A DNA stretch of 64,000 nucleotides, taken from Mycetocola zhadangensis. GTDB taxonomy: Bacteria; Actinomycetota; Actinomycetes; Actinomycetales; Microbacteriaceae. The stretch covers positions 310,001 to 374,000 of the forward strand of contig NZ_RCWJ01000002.1 of the NCBI RefSeq assembly GCF_003668565.1. Direction: 5' to 3'. Below the pieces are notes generated by a model. It searched no databases and had not been told where the DNA came from. It was given only the letters and a program-made list of their open reading frames with translations. A program made the position numbers and the translations under genes. This document shows positions 50,448 to 59,197 of the stretch, piece by piece. Within the stretch, counting starts at the first letter, position 1. The number at the start of each line of letters is the position of its first letter.

Positions 50448-51029
50448 CTACCGCTGCATGAGTGCGTCGAGGCCAACAGCCATCGACGCCGCCAGACGGA
50501 AGTCGATCCGCTGGTCTGGCACACTCACGGTGTACCGGTCGCGCAGGCTGAACTGGCGTTCGCTCGTCAGCACCGGAGTGCCCGTGGCACGGTCGGTGAA
50601 GTCGAAGTGCAGCGGGAGCGGGAGATCGATGAACCGGCGCACGAGGGCGAGGGCCGCGTTGCGTTCCTGCCCGTATGCCTCGAACCCGGGGCCGCGCAAG
50701 TGGAACGACGAGCGCAGCAGGCTGTTCGCGAAGTCCTTCTGGAAGGAGCCGAGCAGGGTGCCGTCGGCGGAGGTGACGTCGTACGACGCGGCCAGGTCGA
50801 TGGCCTGCCGGGCCCGGAAACCGAACAGCGGAACGCTTCTCGAGTCGTCGGAGAAGAAGGTGACCTGCTCGCGCATGGCCATCCGCTTCTGCTGGGCGAC
50901 GGCGAAGAGCCGCCCCTCGGATCCGTCAGGGTTCACCTCGACGATCTCGTAGCGGTTCACCATCATGGTGATGCGCTGCTTGACGAAGAACTGGGGCACG
51001 TACTGGAGTTGAAGCGTTGGCTCGATCAT
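50448..51029 (-). CDS. LURP-one-related (scramblase-fold) protein
   Basis: 193 residues. QYVPQFFVKQRITMMVNRYE at the start, then FAVAQQKRMAMREQVTFFSD, and the closing FDFTDRATGTPVLTSERQFS and LRDRYTVSV are the LOR/YxjI fold, a beta-barrel around a central helix related to Tubby and phospholipid scramblases. It may bind membrane lipids; bacterial function is unknown. Confidence 0.82.
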   Translation of the reverse strand: MIEPTLQLQYVPQFFVKQRITMMVNRYEIVEVNPDGSEGRLFAVAQQKRMAMREQVTFFSDDSRSVPLFGFRARQAIDLAASYDVTSADGTLLGSFQKDFANSLLRSSFHLRGPGFEAYGQERNAALALVRRFIDLPLPLHFDFTDRATGTPVLTSERQFSLRDRYTVSVPDQRIDFRLAASMAVGLDALMQR

Positions 51030-51181
51030 CGGTGTCCTCTGAGGGGGATGGGCAGGCGCGTGCGGCGACGGGGGCGCCGAAACGTGCAGACGCTGAAGAT
51101 TCTATCGACGCTGCCTCAAAGCGCCGGTAGCGGACCCGTTTCCGTGGAAGTGCACCGAGCTACGACTGTGGCCCAAAGTGG

Positions 51182-51694
51182 CTAGTCAGCATTCAAAGGA
51201 GGAAGCCAATCTGCCTGCAAACGCATCCTCATGGCATGTGCTTCCTCCGGCGTACTGCACTCCAGCCACCTAACTTCGCAACTGGCGATCCAGTCGTTGA
51301 CCCAGTTGAACTGGACGCCCGACAAGACGGGTGGGCGCGATCGAGCTTCGTTGCGCCCCATCCTCAATAACCTCGCGGCGACGGCGGTGCGAAATGTGCT
51401 GTTGCTGAGATCGCGGCCGGTCGCGAGATGAATACGGATTCGACCGCGCAGCCCCTTCTTGCCAAGCGCTTCGCCAAGAAAAACTACATCACCGTCGTGC
51501 GACCAGATATGTACCCCGGGGCCCGTTGGGACCTCCGAGATGTTCAGGGTTCCCACTTCAAAGGGCCGCTCCTCGAGGATGCGCGCCCAGTCATCGCTGC
51601 GAGACTCCGTCTCCTCAGACACACCGAGGGCGCGATCGATGGCATTGAGAATCCCCGTGAGGTCCTCCGCGTCCTCGGCGCCATACGTCTGCAT
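51182..51694 (-). CDS. GIY-YIG-like protein
   Basis: 170 residues. A region near residue 58 reads GPGVHIWSHDGDVVFLGEAL and continues KGLRGRIRIHLATGRDLSNS, which fits the GIY-YIG layout (two short motifs, then an Arg-containing helix), though the second motif is altered to FLGEA. WLECSTPEEAHAMRMRLQAD near the end fits the Glu-bearing C-terminal helix of such domains. Catalytic activity is doubtful. Function unknown; the nearest minus-strand neighbours are unrelated. Confidence 0.7.
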   Translation of the reverse strand: MQTYGAEDAEDLTGILNAIDRALGVSEETESRSDDWARILEERPFEVGTLNISEVPTGPGVHIWSHDGDVVFLGEALGKKGLRGRIRIHLATGRDLSNSTFRTAVAARLLRMGRNEARSRPPVLSGVQFNWVNDWIASCEVRWLECSTPEEAHAMRMRLQADWLPPLNAD

Positions 51695-51775
51695 GTCGGC
51701 GAGGGAGTATTCGTTATGCAGAGCTGGGTTCCTTCCCTCGACCGGCTGCAGCCCGCAGGGGGTTCGGCTTGTCCC

Positions 51776-52135
51776 TTAGGCGACGACGGTAGTGCTCGAA
51801 GAGGCTGCACCCGCGATGATCCACAGAGCGGTAGTCCCGACGGCCAGCGCGATCACCACGTAGCCGAGCACCAGTCCGGCGATCGACCCTCCGCGCCCAA
51901 CGCCACTTCGAGCCGCGTTCCGCAGACCAACGTGGCCGAAGACGACAGCGAGAATCGCGGGCAAAAAGGCGACAAACATCATGAACAATCCGAGCACCGG
52001 GATCGGAATCCAGATCCCGAATACCATCGCGACAATACCCAGAACAAGCGCGGTGACGGCCATCCCGTTCGACGGCTGCTTGATGACGGACTGGTAGATG
52101 ACCTGCTGCTGTCCGTACGGGTACTGATAACTCAC
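51776..52135 (-). CDS. DUF4190 membrane protein
   Basis: 119 residues. Short tail YQYPYGQQQ, then hydrophobic NGMAVTALVLGIVAMVFGIW, a GHVGLRNAARSGVGRGGSIA turn and a second helix. The turn is nearly the same as in the protein at 38331-38699, so the two are close paralogues. GTG start. The 20-base motif described at 52167 lies 32 bases upstream. Confidence 0.85.
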   Translation of the reverse strand: MSYQYPYGQQQVIYQSVIKQPSNGMAVTALVLGIVAMVFGIWIPIPVLGLFMMFVAFLPAILAVVFGHVGLRNAARSGVGRGGSIAGLVLGYVVIALAVGTTALWIIAGAASSSTTVVA

Positions 52136-52342
52136 ACGTTCCAGCCTGTCAGTGCGAGTGGTCCGGCGGCAGCACCAGTTGGGGTGGCAGAGCGCCCCAG
52201 CGGCCAGGACCTAGACAGGCTTCAGCCTGCGGACGTCCCCGGATACGACGTAGGGGAGCTCTCCCCAGGTTCCGCTGGAAGAGATGCGAGCGAGCGGATG
52301 TCACGCCACGCGTCGGGTGCGGACCGGATTACTCAGCGAAAT
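52136..52342. promoter_or_regulatory. Upstream region of the DUF4190 gene with shared motif and hairpins
   Basis: CGGCAGCACCAGTTGGGGTG (52167-52186) recurs with one change at 57868-57887, upstream of the DUF4230 gene. CAGGCTTCAGCCTG near 52215 and GGGGAG-CT-CTCCCC (52253-52266) form short hairpins; the second is mirrored at 55206-55219. No gene is visible. The shared 20-mer may be a regulator site. Confidence 0.5.
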
Positions 52343-53263
52343 TCAGCGTTTCAGGGCATCGATGGCGACAGCGGTTGCCTCGGCGATCAAGTCGTCGTCG
52401 TACTCGGCGTCGGGTTCCGCGCGACTGGACAGAACGGCGAGCACGATCGGATCACCCTCCGTGGGCCAGATCACGGCAATGTCGTTTCGGGTGCCGTATC
52501 CCGCTGACCCGGTCTTGTCGCCGACCGTCCATTCCGTGGGCACGCCCGCACGGATGAGATTGTCGCCGGTGGTGTTGCCCACGAGCCATTCGGTCAGGGT
52601 CTCTCGATCAGCGAGTTCTAGTGCATCTCCGAGAATGAGTGCCTCGAGGCCCACAGCAAAGGCTTCAGGTGTGGTCGTGTCGCGCGGGTCGCCGGGCGTG
52701 GTTTCGTTCAACTCCGGCTCGGTGCGGTCCACCTGGGTGACGTCGTCGCCCATTGCTTTGAGCGCTGTGGCGAGTCCAGTCGGCCCGCCGATTCGCTCGA
52801 AGATGAGGTTCGCTGCCGTGTTGTCGCTGTATCGAACGGCGGCGTCGCCCAGTTCGCGGAGTGTCATCCCGGTGTCGACGTGTTGTTCGGTGATGGGTGC
52901 GTAGTCGAGCAGGTCCGACTCGTCATAGCGCACGAGGCTGTCGAGCTCGCTATCGGTGGTCTGATCGAGCAGCACGGCCGACGCGAACACCTTGATGGTG
53001 GAGGCATAGGCGAATCGCTCGTCGCTCCGATACTCCAGGGCCAGGCCGGTTCCGGTGTCGAGCGCGTACACGCCGAGGCGGGCGTCGAACTTCGCCTCGA
53101 GCTCTCCGAATTGCGCGTCTGCTGCGGGCGCTATGGGTGTAGGTTCCGCGGTCGCGGGAGGAACCTGCGTGGCAGTGGAGTTCGCGGGACCGGCCGCGCA
53201 TCCGGTGAGTGCGCCCATGGCGAGGATGAATGAGAGAGAGGCAAGTCGGGCAGAGTGCGGCAT
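52343..53263 (-). CDS. Class A beta-lactamase (lipoprotein)
   Basis: 306 residues. Signal peptide with lipobox LTGC (Cys near 22). Active-site motifs are complete: STIK (88-91), SDN (146-148), EPELN (182-186) and KTG (250-252). The enzyme hydrolyses beta-lactams by an acyl-serine mechanism on the outer face of the membrane. No regulator gene of the BlaI type is adjacent; the MerR-type gene upstream is on the same strand, 36 bases away. Confidence 0.95.
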   Translation of the reverse strand: MPHSARLASLSFILAMGALTGCAAGPANSTATQVPPATAEPTPIAPAADAQFGELEAKFDARLGVYALDTGTGLALEYRSDERFAYASTIKVFASAVLLDQTTDSELDSLVRYDESDLLDYAPITEQHVDTGMTLRELGDAAVRYSDNTAANLIFERIGGPTGLATALKAMGDDVTQVDRTEPELNETTPGDPRDTTTPEAFAVGLEALILGDALELADRETLTEWLVGNTTGDNLIRAGVPTEWTVGDKTGSAGYGTRNDIAVIWPTEGDPIVLAVLSSRAEPDAEYDDDLIAEATAVAIDALKR

Positions 53264-53299
53264 GGTGTTTCCAGCCTGTCATGAACGACGGGCGGCGCT

Positions 53300-54181
53300 C
53301 TACCGCAACTGAACGTCGAACACGCTGACCGGAGCCGGGCCTTCGAAGAGGGCGGGCCCGTCCACGACCTGGCGTGCGTGAGCGGAGATCGCCGTGAGCT
53401 TGTGCTGGCCGAGATAGTGCGCGAACGCAAGCGCGTGAAGGTAACCGGCTGCGGCCTCGTCGGCGGGAGTCGGGTCGCCGGAAGCCACACTGGCAAACGT
53501 CACCTCGAGGCGGCGCGGCAGTGTTCCCGCGGCGACGGCGACGTTCTGTCCGGTGCTCGAGTGAATCTGCGACTCAAGATGGCGGCGTGCTGCCGGGTCA
53601 AGTACTTGTGAGGTTGGTCGTGTGATCACCATCGCTCGACCGCTGGTCTTGCCGTCGCCGGGTGTTGCCGTCCAGACGATGTTCGCAGAGTTTTCCTGCA
53701 GCTCAGCGAGCGCTTTCGCGAACGCGCGGTCGATCGTAGGAGTGTCGACCGCGAGCTCCTGCACCGCCTCAACCCGCTCGTTCATGTCGTCGGGGAATCC
53801 GATCTCGACAACCACGCCGACCCAATTCATCGCTGGCGTCTCGATGCTGTGCGCGACGAAGTTCGAGGGGTCGAAGTCGGCGACCCGCTCGGCAACATCA
53901 AGATAAAAGTCCTCGACGACCCGTTGCAGGGCGAGCGACTGCCGCCGCGCGTCAAAATCGAAGTCGGACGTCGACGGAAGCTCCGCGACCGGCACGCGAG
54001 CCCGTCGCAGCAGATCGAGAATGATCCCGTGCTGCCCCTGGGCGCGCTGGTAGTTGCGGTACCCGTTGATCGGATCCACCGCGACCGGCGCGAGGATTCC
54101 CCGCTCCGCATACAAGCGCAGCGCTTTCGGCGTCAGTCCGGTGATCGCCTCGAACTCTCCAGCGGTCAGTGCATCGTTCAC
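53300..54181 (-). CDS. MerR-family regulator with GyrI-like effector domain
   Basis: 293 residues. The N-terminal winged helix reads LTAGEFEAITGLTPKALRLY and continues AERGILAPVAVDPINGYRNY, the MerR signature; a linker helix follows, then a C-terminal domain of about 170 residues that looks GyrI-like (NWVGVVVEIGFPDDMNERVE). MerR proteins with such domains sense drugs and activate export or resistance genes. GTG at 54181 has GAGGAG upstream, deciding the start. It may control the beta-lactamase gene downstream, which is inference. Confidence 0.85.
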   Translation of the reverse strand: MNDALTAGEFEAITGLTPKALRLYAERGILAPVAVDPINGYRNYQRAQGQHGIILDLLRRARVPVAELPSTSDFDFDARRQSLALQRVVEDFYLDVAERVADFDPSNFVAHSIETPAMNWVGVVVEIGFPDDMNERVEAVQELAVDTPTIDRAFAKALAELQENSANIVWTATPGDGKTSGRAMVITRPTSQVLDPAARRHLESQIHSSTGQNVAVAAGTLPRRLEVTFASVASGDPTPADEAAAGYLHALAFAHYLGQHKLTAISAHARQVVDGPALFEGPAPVSVFDVQLR

Positions 54182-54266
54182 GGGGCTCCTCAAATTTCTC
54201 GGTCTGCTTCCAGCATGAGGGTTGCCCTTGGGGCGAGGTCAAACGCGGGTTACCTCCCGGGCGCGG

Positions 54267-55169
54267 CTACCCGACCTCGAAGTAGAACGGCTCGGTTCCG
54301 GTGTTCGTGTTGTACGACAACGCCCAGGTCCCGCCGGCCGGGTCCTCATTCGGAACAGCGATCACAATGTTGCCCGTCGTGGTCTCGCCGACATTGATGG
54401 GAGCAAGCATCGCGAACTCCGGCTCAGGAGCAATCACATACTCATCATCGGCACTGAAGATGTGGCCATCCGACGAAAGGTATTCGAGGGTGATTTCGCT
54501 CGCGACCGTACTGTGCCCCTCCGACAACGACGTGACCGTGACGCGAGCCATCGCCCACTGCATTCCAGCGGGCGCTTCGACGTTGCGCGCGTTGCCGAGA
54601 ACCTGGTCGTTTGCATCAATAACGGATGCCGTCACCGTCGCCTCGTAGGCCGGCTCACCTGTCGCGCCGGTGAGCTCAACGATCTCCCCGAGCGGCAGCG
54701 GGTCCGCAGCCGTTGGCAGCGTCGGTGGGGATGCCGCTTCGCTGGCCTGTGGCAGGTCGCGGGTCAATTCCGAGATGGCGCCGCCGACGAAGAACAGGCC
54801 AAAGGTGTAGGCGAGGACCGTGAAGAACGCGACGCTGATCGAGACGCCCGAGAGGATGGTGCCCCACAACGCCTGTCGTCGAGGCCGGTCGGTAAGGATG
54901 AGTCCGATGGTTCCGCAGATGAGGCCTGCGAAGCCGAGCACGAACGAGAAGAAGTTGACCACAGGGAGGAGTGAAAGGACCATCGAGACGATACCGATGA
55001 TCAGCGCTGCGCGCCCCGGCCCGTTGCTGCGCTTTGGTGGCGTGGGGCCCACTGTGGCGTACCCATTCGGCCGTTGCTCCTGCGGGGAGTACTGAGCCGT
55101 GCTGGAGGCCGGCTGGCTTTGCGGCGCGGACTCCGCGGGGGCGGATGGGCTCGGCGGGAGGTTCGTCAT
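54267..55169 (-). CDS. DUF4190/DUF4352 membrane-anchored protein
   Basis: 300 residues. The Pro/Gln-rich tail and first helices are homologous to 49848-50318 (shared MTNLPPSP start). A DUF4352-type extracytoplasmic beta-sandwich follows (about 160-300: LGEIVELTGATGEPAYEATV, WAMARVTVTSLSEG, GETTTGNIVIAVP). DUF4352 domains occur in actinobacterial envelope proteins of unknown role. ATG at 55169; the long upstream extension to 55742 runs antisense to the next gene and is rejected. Confidence 0.83.
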   Translation of the reverse strand: MTNLPPSPSAPAESAPQSQPASSTAQYSPQEQRPNGYATVGPTPPKRSNGPGRAALIIGIVSMVLSLLPVVNFFSFVLGFAGLICGTIGLILTDRPRRQALWGTILSGVSISVAFFTVLAYTFGLFFVGGAISELTRDLPQASEAASPPTLPTAADPLPLGEIVELTGATGEPAYEATVTASVIDANDQVLGNARNVEAPAGMQWAMARVTVTSLSEGHSTVASEITLEYLSSDGHIFSADDEYVIAPEPEFAMLAPINVGETTTGNIVIAVPNEDPAGGTWALSYNTNTGTEPFYFEVG

Positions 55170-55319
55170 ACGTCGAGTCTGCCGCACTCCCCGGAAGTGA
55201 CGGTGGGGGAGAGCTCCCCATGTCCGGTGAACCGTGGGCGACGCTAACCTAGAGCCCTCCCCTCGCTTTCGGACACCGACGTTGTCGAGCGGGTCCGCGC
55301 CACTCGACAGGACGAGAAA

Positions 55320-55712
55320 TTGACAGCTAACCCCGAACGCGAACTCCGTGACCGCCAGACGACGGCGTGGCACGAGCAGGCGCTCGCCAGCGGGCAGAAG
55401 CGTTATCTGCGTCGTGCGTACAACGGAGAACTGGTCAGCTATCTCCCGGAAGAGTACGGCGTCGGTCGCAACGGGCTCGGACCGAAGATCCACACGGTGT
55501 GGGGGCACGCGGTCTTGGTGGTTTGCGAGATCATTGCCTTGGTGGCGGTCTTCTCTGCGTTCCAGTTTGGGGGCGGTGAGCTGAGCGGCGGAGTGTTGTT
55601 TGCCTTCGGTTTCTTTCTTCTGGTGACCGCCTATTCCGCGTGGAATCTGATCAAAGAAGCGAAGGCCACAATCTTGCGCCGCCAGCGCGGCCTGCCCACA
55701 CCGGCGGAATAG
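55320..55712 (+). CDS. Two-helix membrane protein, paralogue A
   Basis: 130 residues. Charged N-terminus, then SGQKRYLRRAYNGELVSYLP and EEYGVGRNGLGPKIHTVWGH, two hydrophobic segments, and the tail NLIKEAKATILRRQRGLPTP. No known family. TTG start at 55320 preceded by GACGAGAAA. It is followed after 34 bases by a paralogue sharing most of the sequence outside the membrane helices. Confidence 0.8.
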   Translation: MTANPERELRDRQTTAWHEQALASGQKRYLRRAYNGELVSYLPEEYGVGRNGLGPKIHTVWGHAVLVVCEIIALVAVFSAFQFGGGELSGGVLFAFGFFLLVTAYSAWNLIKEAKATILRRQRGLPTPAE

Positions 55713-55746
55713 CCCGCGGTTCCGAACGATTCGATAGGACAAGAAA

Positions 55747-56151
55747 ATGGCAGTGGATCCGCAACGCGAACTGCGAGACGAGCAGGCTAAGGCGTGGCAT
55801 GAGCAGGCTGTGGCGAGCGGGCAGAAGCGCTATCTGCGCCGTGCGTACAACGGAGAACTGGTCAGCTATCTCCCGGAAGAGTACGGCGTCGGTCGCACCG
55901 GGCTCGGACCGAAGATCCATACGGTGTGGGGGCACGCTGTTCTCGTCGCGGCAGAAATAGCCATTCTGGCCCTCTTCTTTTGGGCCTTGGGTGCCGGCGT
56001 GGGGGCCGGGCACACCGACGTTCCAGGTGGCTTGTGGGTCGTGTTCGGCTTGTGGGTACTGCTCATCGGCTATTCGACGTGGAACCTGGTCAAGGAAGCG
56101 AAGGCGACAAGCTTGCGCCGCCAGCGGGGCCTGCCCACCCCGGCCGAGTAG
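55747..56151 (+). CDS. Two-helix membrane protein, paralogue B
   Basis: 134 residues. Aligns end to end with paralogue A: the 44 residues after SGQKRY and the ending KEAKATSLRRQRGLPTPAE are almost the same, while the membrane helices differ (AEIAILALFFWALGAGVGAG here). The DNA of the conserved block is also nearly identical, pointing to a recent tandem duplication or gene conversion. The role is unknown; constrained cytosolic ends suggest partner binding. Confidence 0.82.
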   Translation: MAVDPQRELRDEQAKAWHEQAVASGQKRYLRRAYNGELVSYLPEEYGVGRTGLGPKIHTVWGHAVLVAAEIAILALFFWALGAGVGAGHTDVPGGLWVVFGLWVLLIGYSTWNLVKEAKATSLRRQRGLPTPAE

Positions 56152-56176
56152 CGGCCACCGGGAAAGACAAGTCGGT

Positions 56177-56848
56177 TTACGGAGCCACCGCGAGGTTTCC
56201 AGCGATCGCCTGAAGCAAGATCTCGTTGTTGGGGTCTCCGACAGGCAACACGAAATAGATGTTGTAATAGACGTCGTCCTCGCTCAGGATCTGGAATTCT
56301 CCCGAAACGATCTCGTCGCCCGGTGCGGTCGCAGGAACCGGGTCCGCTCCGTCTTCGGCTGCAGGAACGACCTGCGAGAACGCTGCCGCGAATTTCGCGC
56401 CGGGCACTTCCACGCGCCACGACTCGGTGCCTTCCTGCACGCTCCAGGATCCGTCCCAGTCCGACTTTTCCCCCGAGCAGTTGAATCCCACTACTTGGGC
56501 GAGGCCGTTGTAACCGGGCTTCGCGGGCACAGCCGAGGGCGAGTCGTTCGAATAGACGGTGGTGTCCTCGCCGTCGACACTGTGCAACCACCCGGGCGGA
56601 ACCGGAGCGGATAGCCCGGCACAGGTCGCTGTGGTCCACCCGGCTGGCAGCGCCGTTCCCTCGAGCAGCGGGAGTCGGTCGACGTCCGTTTCGGCCTCCG
56701 CCGTGTTTGACGGCCGAGGTGTCTCCGACTGAGCCGTGCCCTTTGGCTCCTTCGCCGCGACGTCCCCCGATGCACATCCGGTGAGAGCGGCAGTGGCAAT
56801 AACAGCGAGTGAAACGCACACTTGAAGTCGAGCCTTGAATGTCGGCAT
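56177..56848 (-). CDS. Secreted lipoprotein
   Basis: 223 residues. Signal peptide with lipobox LTGC (Cys near residue 25), a Ser/Thr/Pro-rich linker, then a compact domain beginning PAGWTTATCAGLSAPVPPGW with Cys at ATC and NCSG that may pair. No family recognised. ATG at 56848 has AGGGGGA upstream and opens the signal peptide; the frame extends further but without it. Confidence 0.8.
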   Translation of the reverse strand: MPTFKARLQVCVSLAVIATAALTGCASGDVAAKEPKGTAQSETPRPSNTAEAETDVDRLPLLEGTALPAGWTTATCAGLSAPVPPGWLHSVDGEDTTVYSNDSPSAVPAKPGYNGLAQVVGFNCSGEKSDWDGSWSVQEGTESWRVEVPGAKFAAAFSQVVPAAEDGADPVPATAPGDEIVSGEFQILSEDDVYYNIYFVLPVGDPNNEILLQAIAGNLAVAP

Positions 56849-57112
56849 GAATTCCCCCTGAAAAGTTGCCTGGCGCTTCAAGCTAACAGGCGAGATCGGC
56901 TCGACTCGGTGCTTCGCCCTGACACTGGGGGTACTGTGCTTCAGCATTCGCGAGCAGGTGGCGCCATGGCCTGCGGTCGCGTCGGTTTCGTGGCGACGCT
57001 CAACTTGATCGCGACGTAGAGCGGCCCGGTGCTTTCCTCCCAGTGCGAGGACGAGCGCGTCCAGAACCCGCTGCCACCGAGGCTTGGATCGCCTCTGGTC
57101 CGACCACCGACG

Positions 57113-57757
57113 CTACTGAGAAACGTCGACGAAGGTGGCGCTGATGCCCAGTGAGCCGAACATGCCGGTGAGCATTGCTTTGGTATTTTCAGACGCACGT
57201 TGTCTTAGTTCGGATTCCTCCGCTGCGGCGGTCAGTTTCGTTTCGGCGAGCTGATAGAACTGCGATTGCTGCGCCGGCTCGATCGCGTCTGTGATTCGGT
57301 CGAGCACGCCCCGGTCTTGAGAGAAAACATAGGAGCGCTCGTGGTCGAGGTTCGGCTCGTCGAGTTGCGCCTCTGGCAGCGTCACGGTCACTGATGTGCC
57401 GTCTGCAGACAGCTTCAGATCCCCGTCAGCGAGATCGGACAGGTCGACATACGCGTTGACGGTGCCCGCCGCGACAAACAGCGTCCGTCGTCCGGAAATA
57501 ACGTCGGGCAGCCACTCAACGCCTTCCTCGTCCCCATCGTCCACCACGAGCTCGAAGTTCGCTTCCGCAGCGTGGTACTGGCTGATGTCATTAATTGACT
57601 TCAGCAGCGCGGGATGGCTTCTATCGGTCTGGCTCGACCCAAACGGGCTGAGCCCGACGAGATTCGCTGCCCCGAGTCCGGCCAACGCCACAACGAGCAC
57701 AGCGAGCACGCCAACTACCGCAACGACCATCCGCTTGAACAAACTGGCTGCGATCAT
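57113..57757 (-). CDS. DUF4230 membrane-anchored protein
   Basis: 214 residues. One N-terminal membrane helix (MVVAVVGVLAVLVVALAGLG), then the DUF4230 domain: LLKSINDISQYHAAEANFEL, ADGTSVTVTLPEAQLDEPNL and a helical ending with ELRQRASENTKAML. The family is exported and of unknown function. The 20-base motif shared with the DUF4190 upstream region lies about 110 bases upstream. Confidence 0.85.
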   Translation of the reverse strand: MIAASLFKRMVVAVVGVLAVLVVALAGLGAANLVGLSPFGSSQTDRSHPALLKSINDISQYHAAEANFELVVDDGDEEGVEWLPDVISGRRTLFVAAGTVNAYVDLSDLADGDLKLSADGTSVTVTLPEAQLDEPNLDHERSYVFSQDRGVLDRITDAIEPAQQSQFYQLAETKLTAAAEESELRQRASENTKAMLTGMFGSLGISATFVDVSQ

Positions 57758-57867
57758 TTGGCTCCTTCGGCGATTGCCTCTCCGCCGGATTTCGACTGGG
57801 AGTGGGCGAGAGTATGGAGCTCGGTCGATAGCTCGTCACACAAGCATCCCAGCGATGGGCCGGCTCG

Positions 57868-57887
57868 CGGCAGTACCAGTTGGGGTG
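57868..57887. promoter_or_regulatory. 20-base motif shared with 52167-52186
   Basis: CGGCAGTACCAGTTGGGGTG differs from the copy at 52167 in one base. Both lie upstream of minus-strand genes for small membrane proteins of unknown function. Confidence 0.4.
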
Positions 57888-57994
57888 ACCCATGAGAATT
57901 CTGAGGAGGGCATCCGCGGCAAGTCACGCGGATATCGAGAATCCCCGGCGGGCTACAACCCAACCACGAACTGTTCCGCCGACGAGCTTGTTCC

Positions 57995-59197
57995 TCACTT
58001 GTCCAGCTCGGCCACGAACGCGCGAATATCCTCCGCTACCAGAGCCGGCACCTCGAGTGCGGCGAAGTGACCGCCGCGCTCCATCTTCGTGAACCGGCGG
58101 ATGTCGAAGAACCGCTCCGCGTACTCTCGAGGCGGGTCGGTGATGTCGTCCGGGAACACAGCGATCGCAGTCGGAACGTCGATCTTCATAGCCCAGCCAC
58201 CGGTATCCGCTGACCAATCTTGTTCGTTGGGTGAAGCATCCGTCGTCTGATCATCGAGTGCCGCGTCACCCCAGGACTCTTCCGTGGCTGACCAGTCGCC
58301 CATGCCCTCGTTGTAATAGCGGATCGACGACCGGATGCTGTTGCGCAGCCAGTAGAGCATCACGTTGGTGAGCAGGTCGTCGTGCGGCAGGCGGGTGGTG
58401 GAGTAACGCTCGAAGTGGTCGATGAGCCAGGCGGCCAGGCCGACGGGGGAGTCGCTGAGCGCGTAGGAGAGGGTGAGCGGGCGGGTGGTTTGGATCATGA
58501 CGTATCCGGCGAAGCTTTCACTCCAGGTCTCGACTGCGGCGACGAACGCCTTCTCGGCATCGGTGGTGTCGGTCGGGTCGAGGAGGTACATGTTGGCGAA
58601 CGGCACGTCGGTGAGGTGCAGGCCGATCACGCGGTCGGGGTGGGCGCGGGCGATCTCCTGGCCGATGGAGCTGCCCCAGTCTCCGCCGTGCACGAGGTAG
58701 CGGTCGTAGCCGAGGCCCTCGAGAAGCTCGGCGACGACCTCAGCGGCGAAGACGGCGTCTTGCTCGCCGGTCCCCGCAGGGCGCTGGTCGGAGAAGTCGA
58801 ATCCGGGCAGCGACGGCACGATCACGTCGAATGTGGGCCCGTCTCCACCGGTGAGCCGATCGATCAGGTGGATGTAGCGGTAGAACGAGTCAGCCCAGCC
58901 GTGCAGCAGCACGATCGGCACGGCGTTCGCTCGCCCGGAGCGCTGGTGGATGAAGTGGATGTCCAGGCCCTGAACCTCGGCTAGGTAGTGGTCGAACCGG
59001 TTGAGGTTCGCTTGGGCGGCGCTCCAGTCGTAACCGGTGCGCCAGTGCTCGGTGAGCTCCTGCAGGTAGGCCAGTTCGGTGCCGCGCAGCCAGCCGGTCG
59101 GCGTGGTTTCGTTGGGCCAGCGCGTTCGGTCCAGCCGCTCGCGGAGGTCGTCGAGCTCCAGCTGCGGTACCTCGATTGTGAATGGGCGGATGTCCAT
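57995..59197 (-). CDS. Epoxide hydrolase family protein
   Basis: 400 residues. The N-terminal segment (DIRPFTIEVPQLELDDLRER and the TRWPNE motif) is the epoxide hydrolase N-terminal domain. The alpha/beta core has the oxyanion HGW in VLLHGWADSF, the nucleophile Asp in VHGGDWGSSIG, and the charge-relay His in ERGGHFAALE. It opens epoxides to diols, in detoxification or catabolism. AAGGAG precedes the ATG at 59197. Confidence 0.93.
   Translation of the reverse strand: MDIRPFTIEVPQLELDDLRERLDRTRWPNETTPTGWLRGTELAYLQELTEHWRTGYDWSAAQANLNRFDHYLAEVQGLDIHFIHQRSGRANAVPIVLLHGWADSFYRYIHLIDRLTGGDGPTFDVIVPSLPGFDFSDQRPAGTGEQDAVFAAEVVAELLEGLGYDRYLVHGGDWGSSIGQEIARAHPDRVIGLHLTDVPFANMYLLDPTDTTDAEKAFVAAVETWSESFAGYVMIQTTRPLTLSYALSDSPVGLAAWLIDHFERYSTTRLPHDDLLTNVMLYWLRNSIRSSIRYYNEGMGDWSATEESWGDAALDDQTTDASPNEQDWSADTGGWAMKIDVPTAIAVFPDDITDPPREYAERFFDIRRFTKMERGGHFAALEVPALVAEDIRAFVAELDK

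Noticed and set aside
55170-55742. N-terminal extension of the DUF4190/DUF4352 gene
   Set aside because: It is antisense to the duplicated membrane-protein gene at 55320-55712, and the family start MTNLPPSP lies at 55169.
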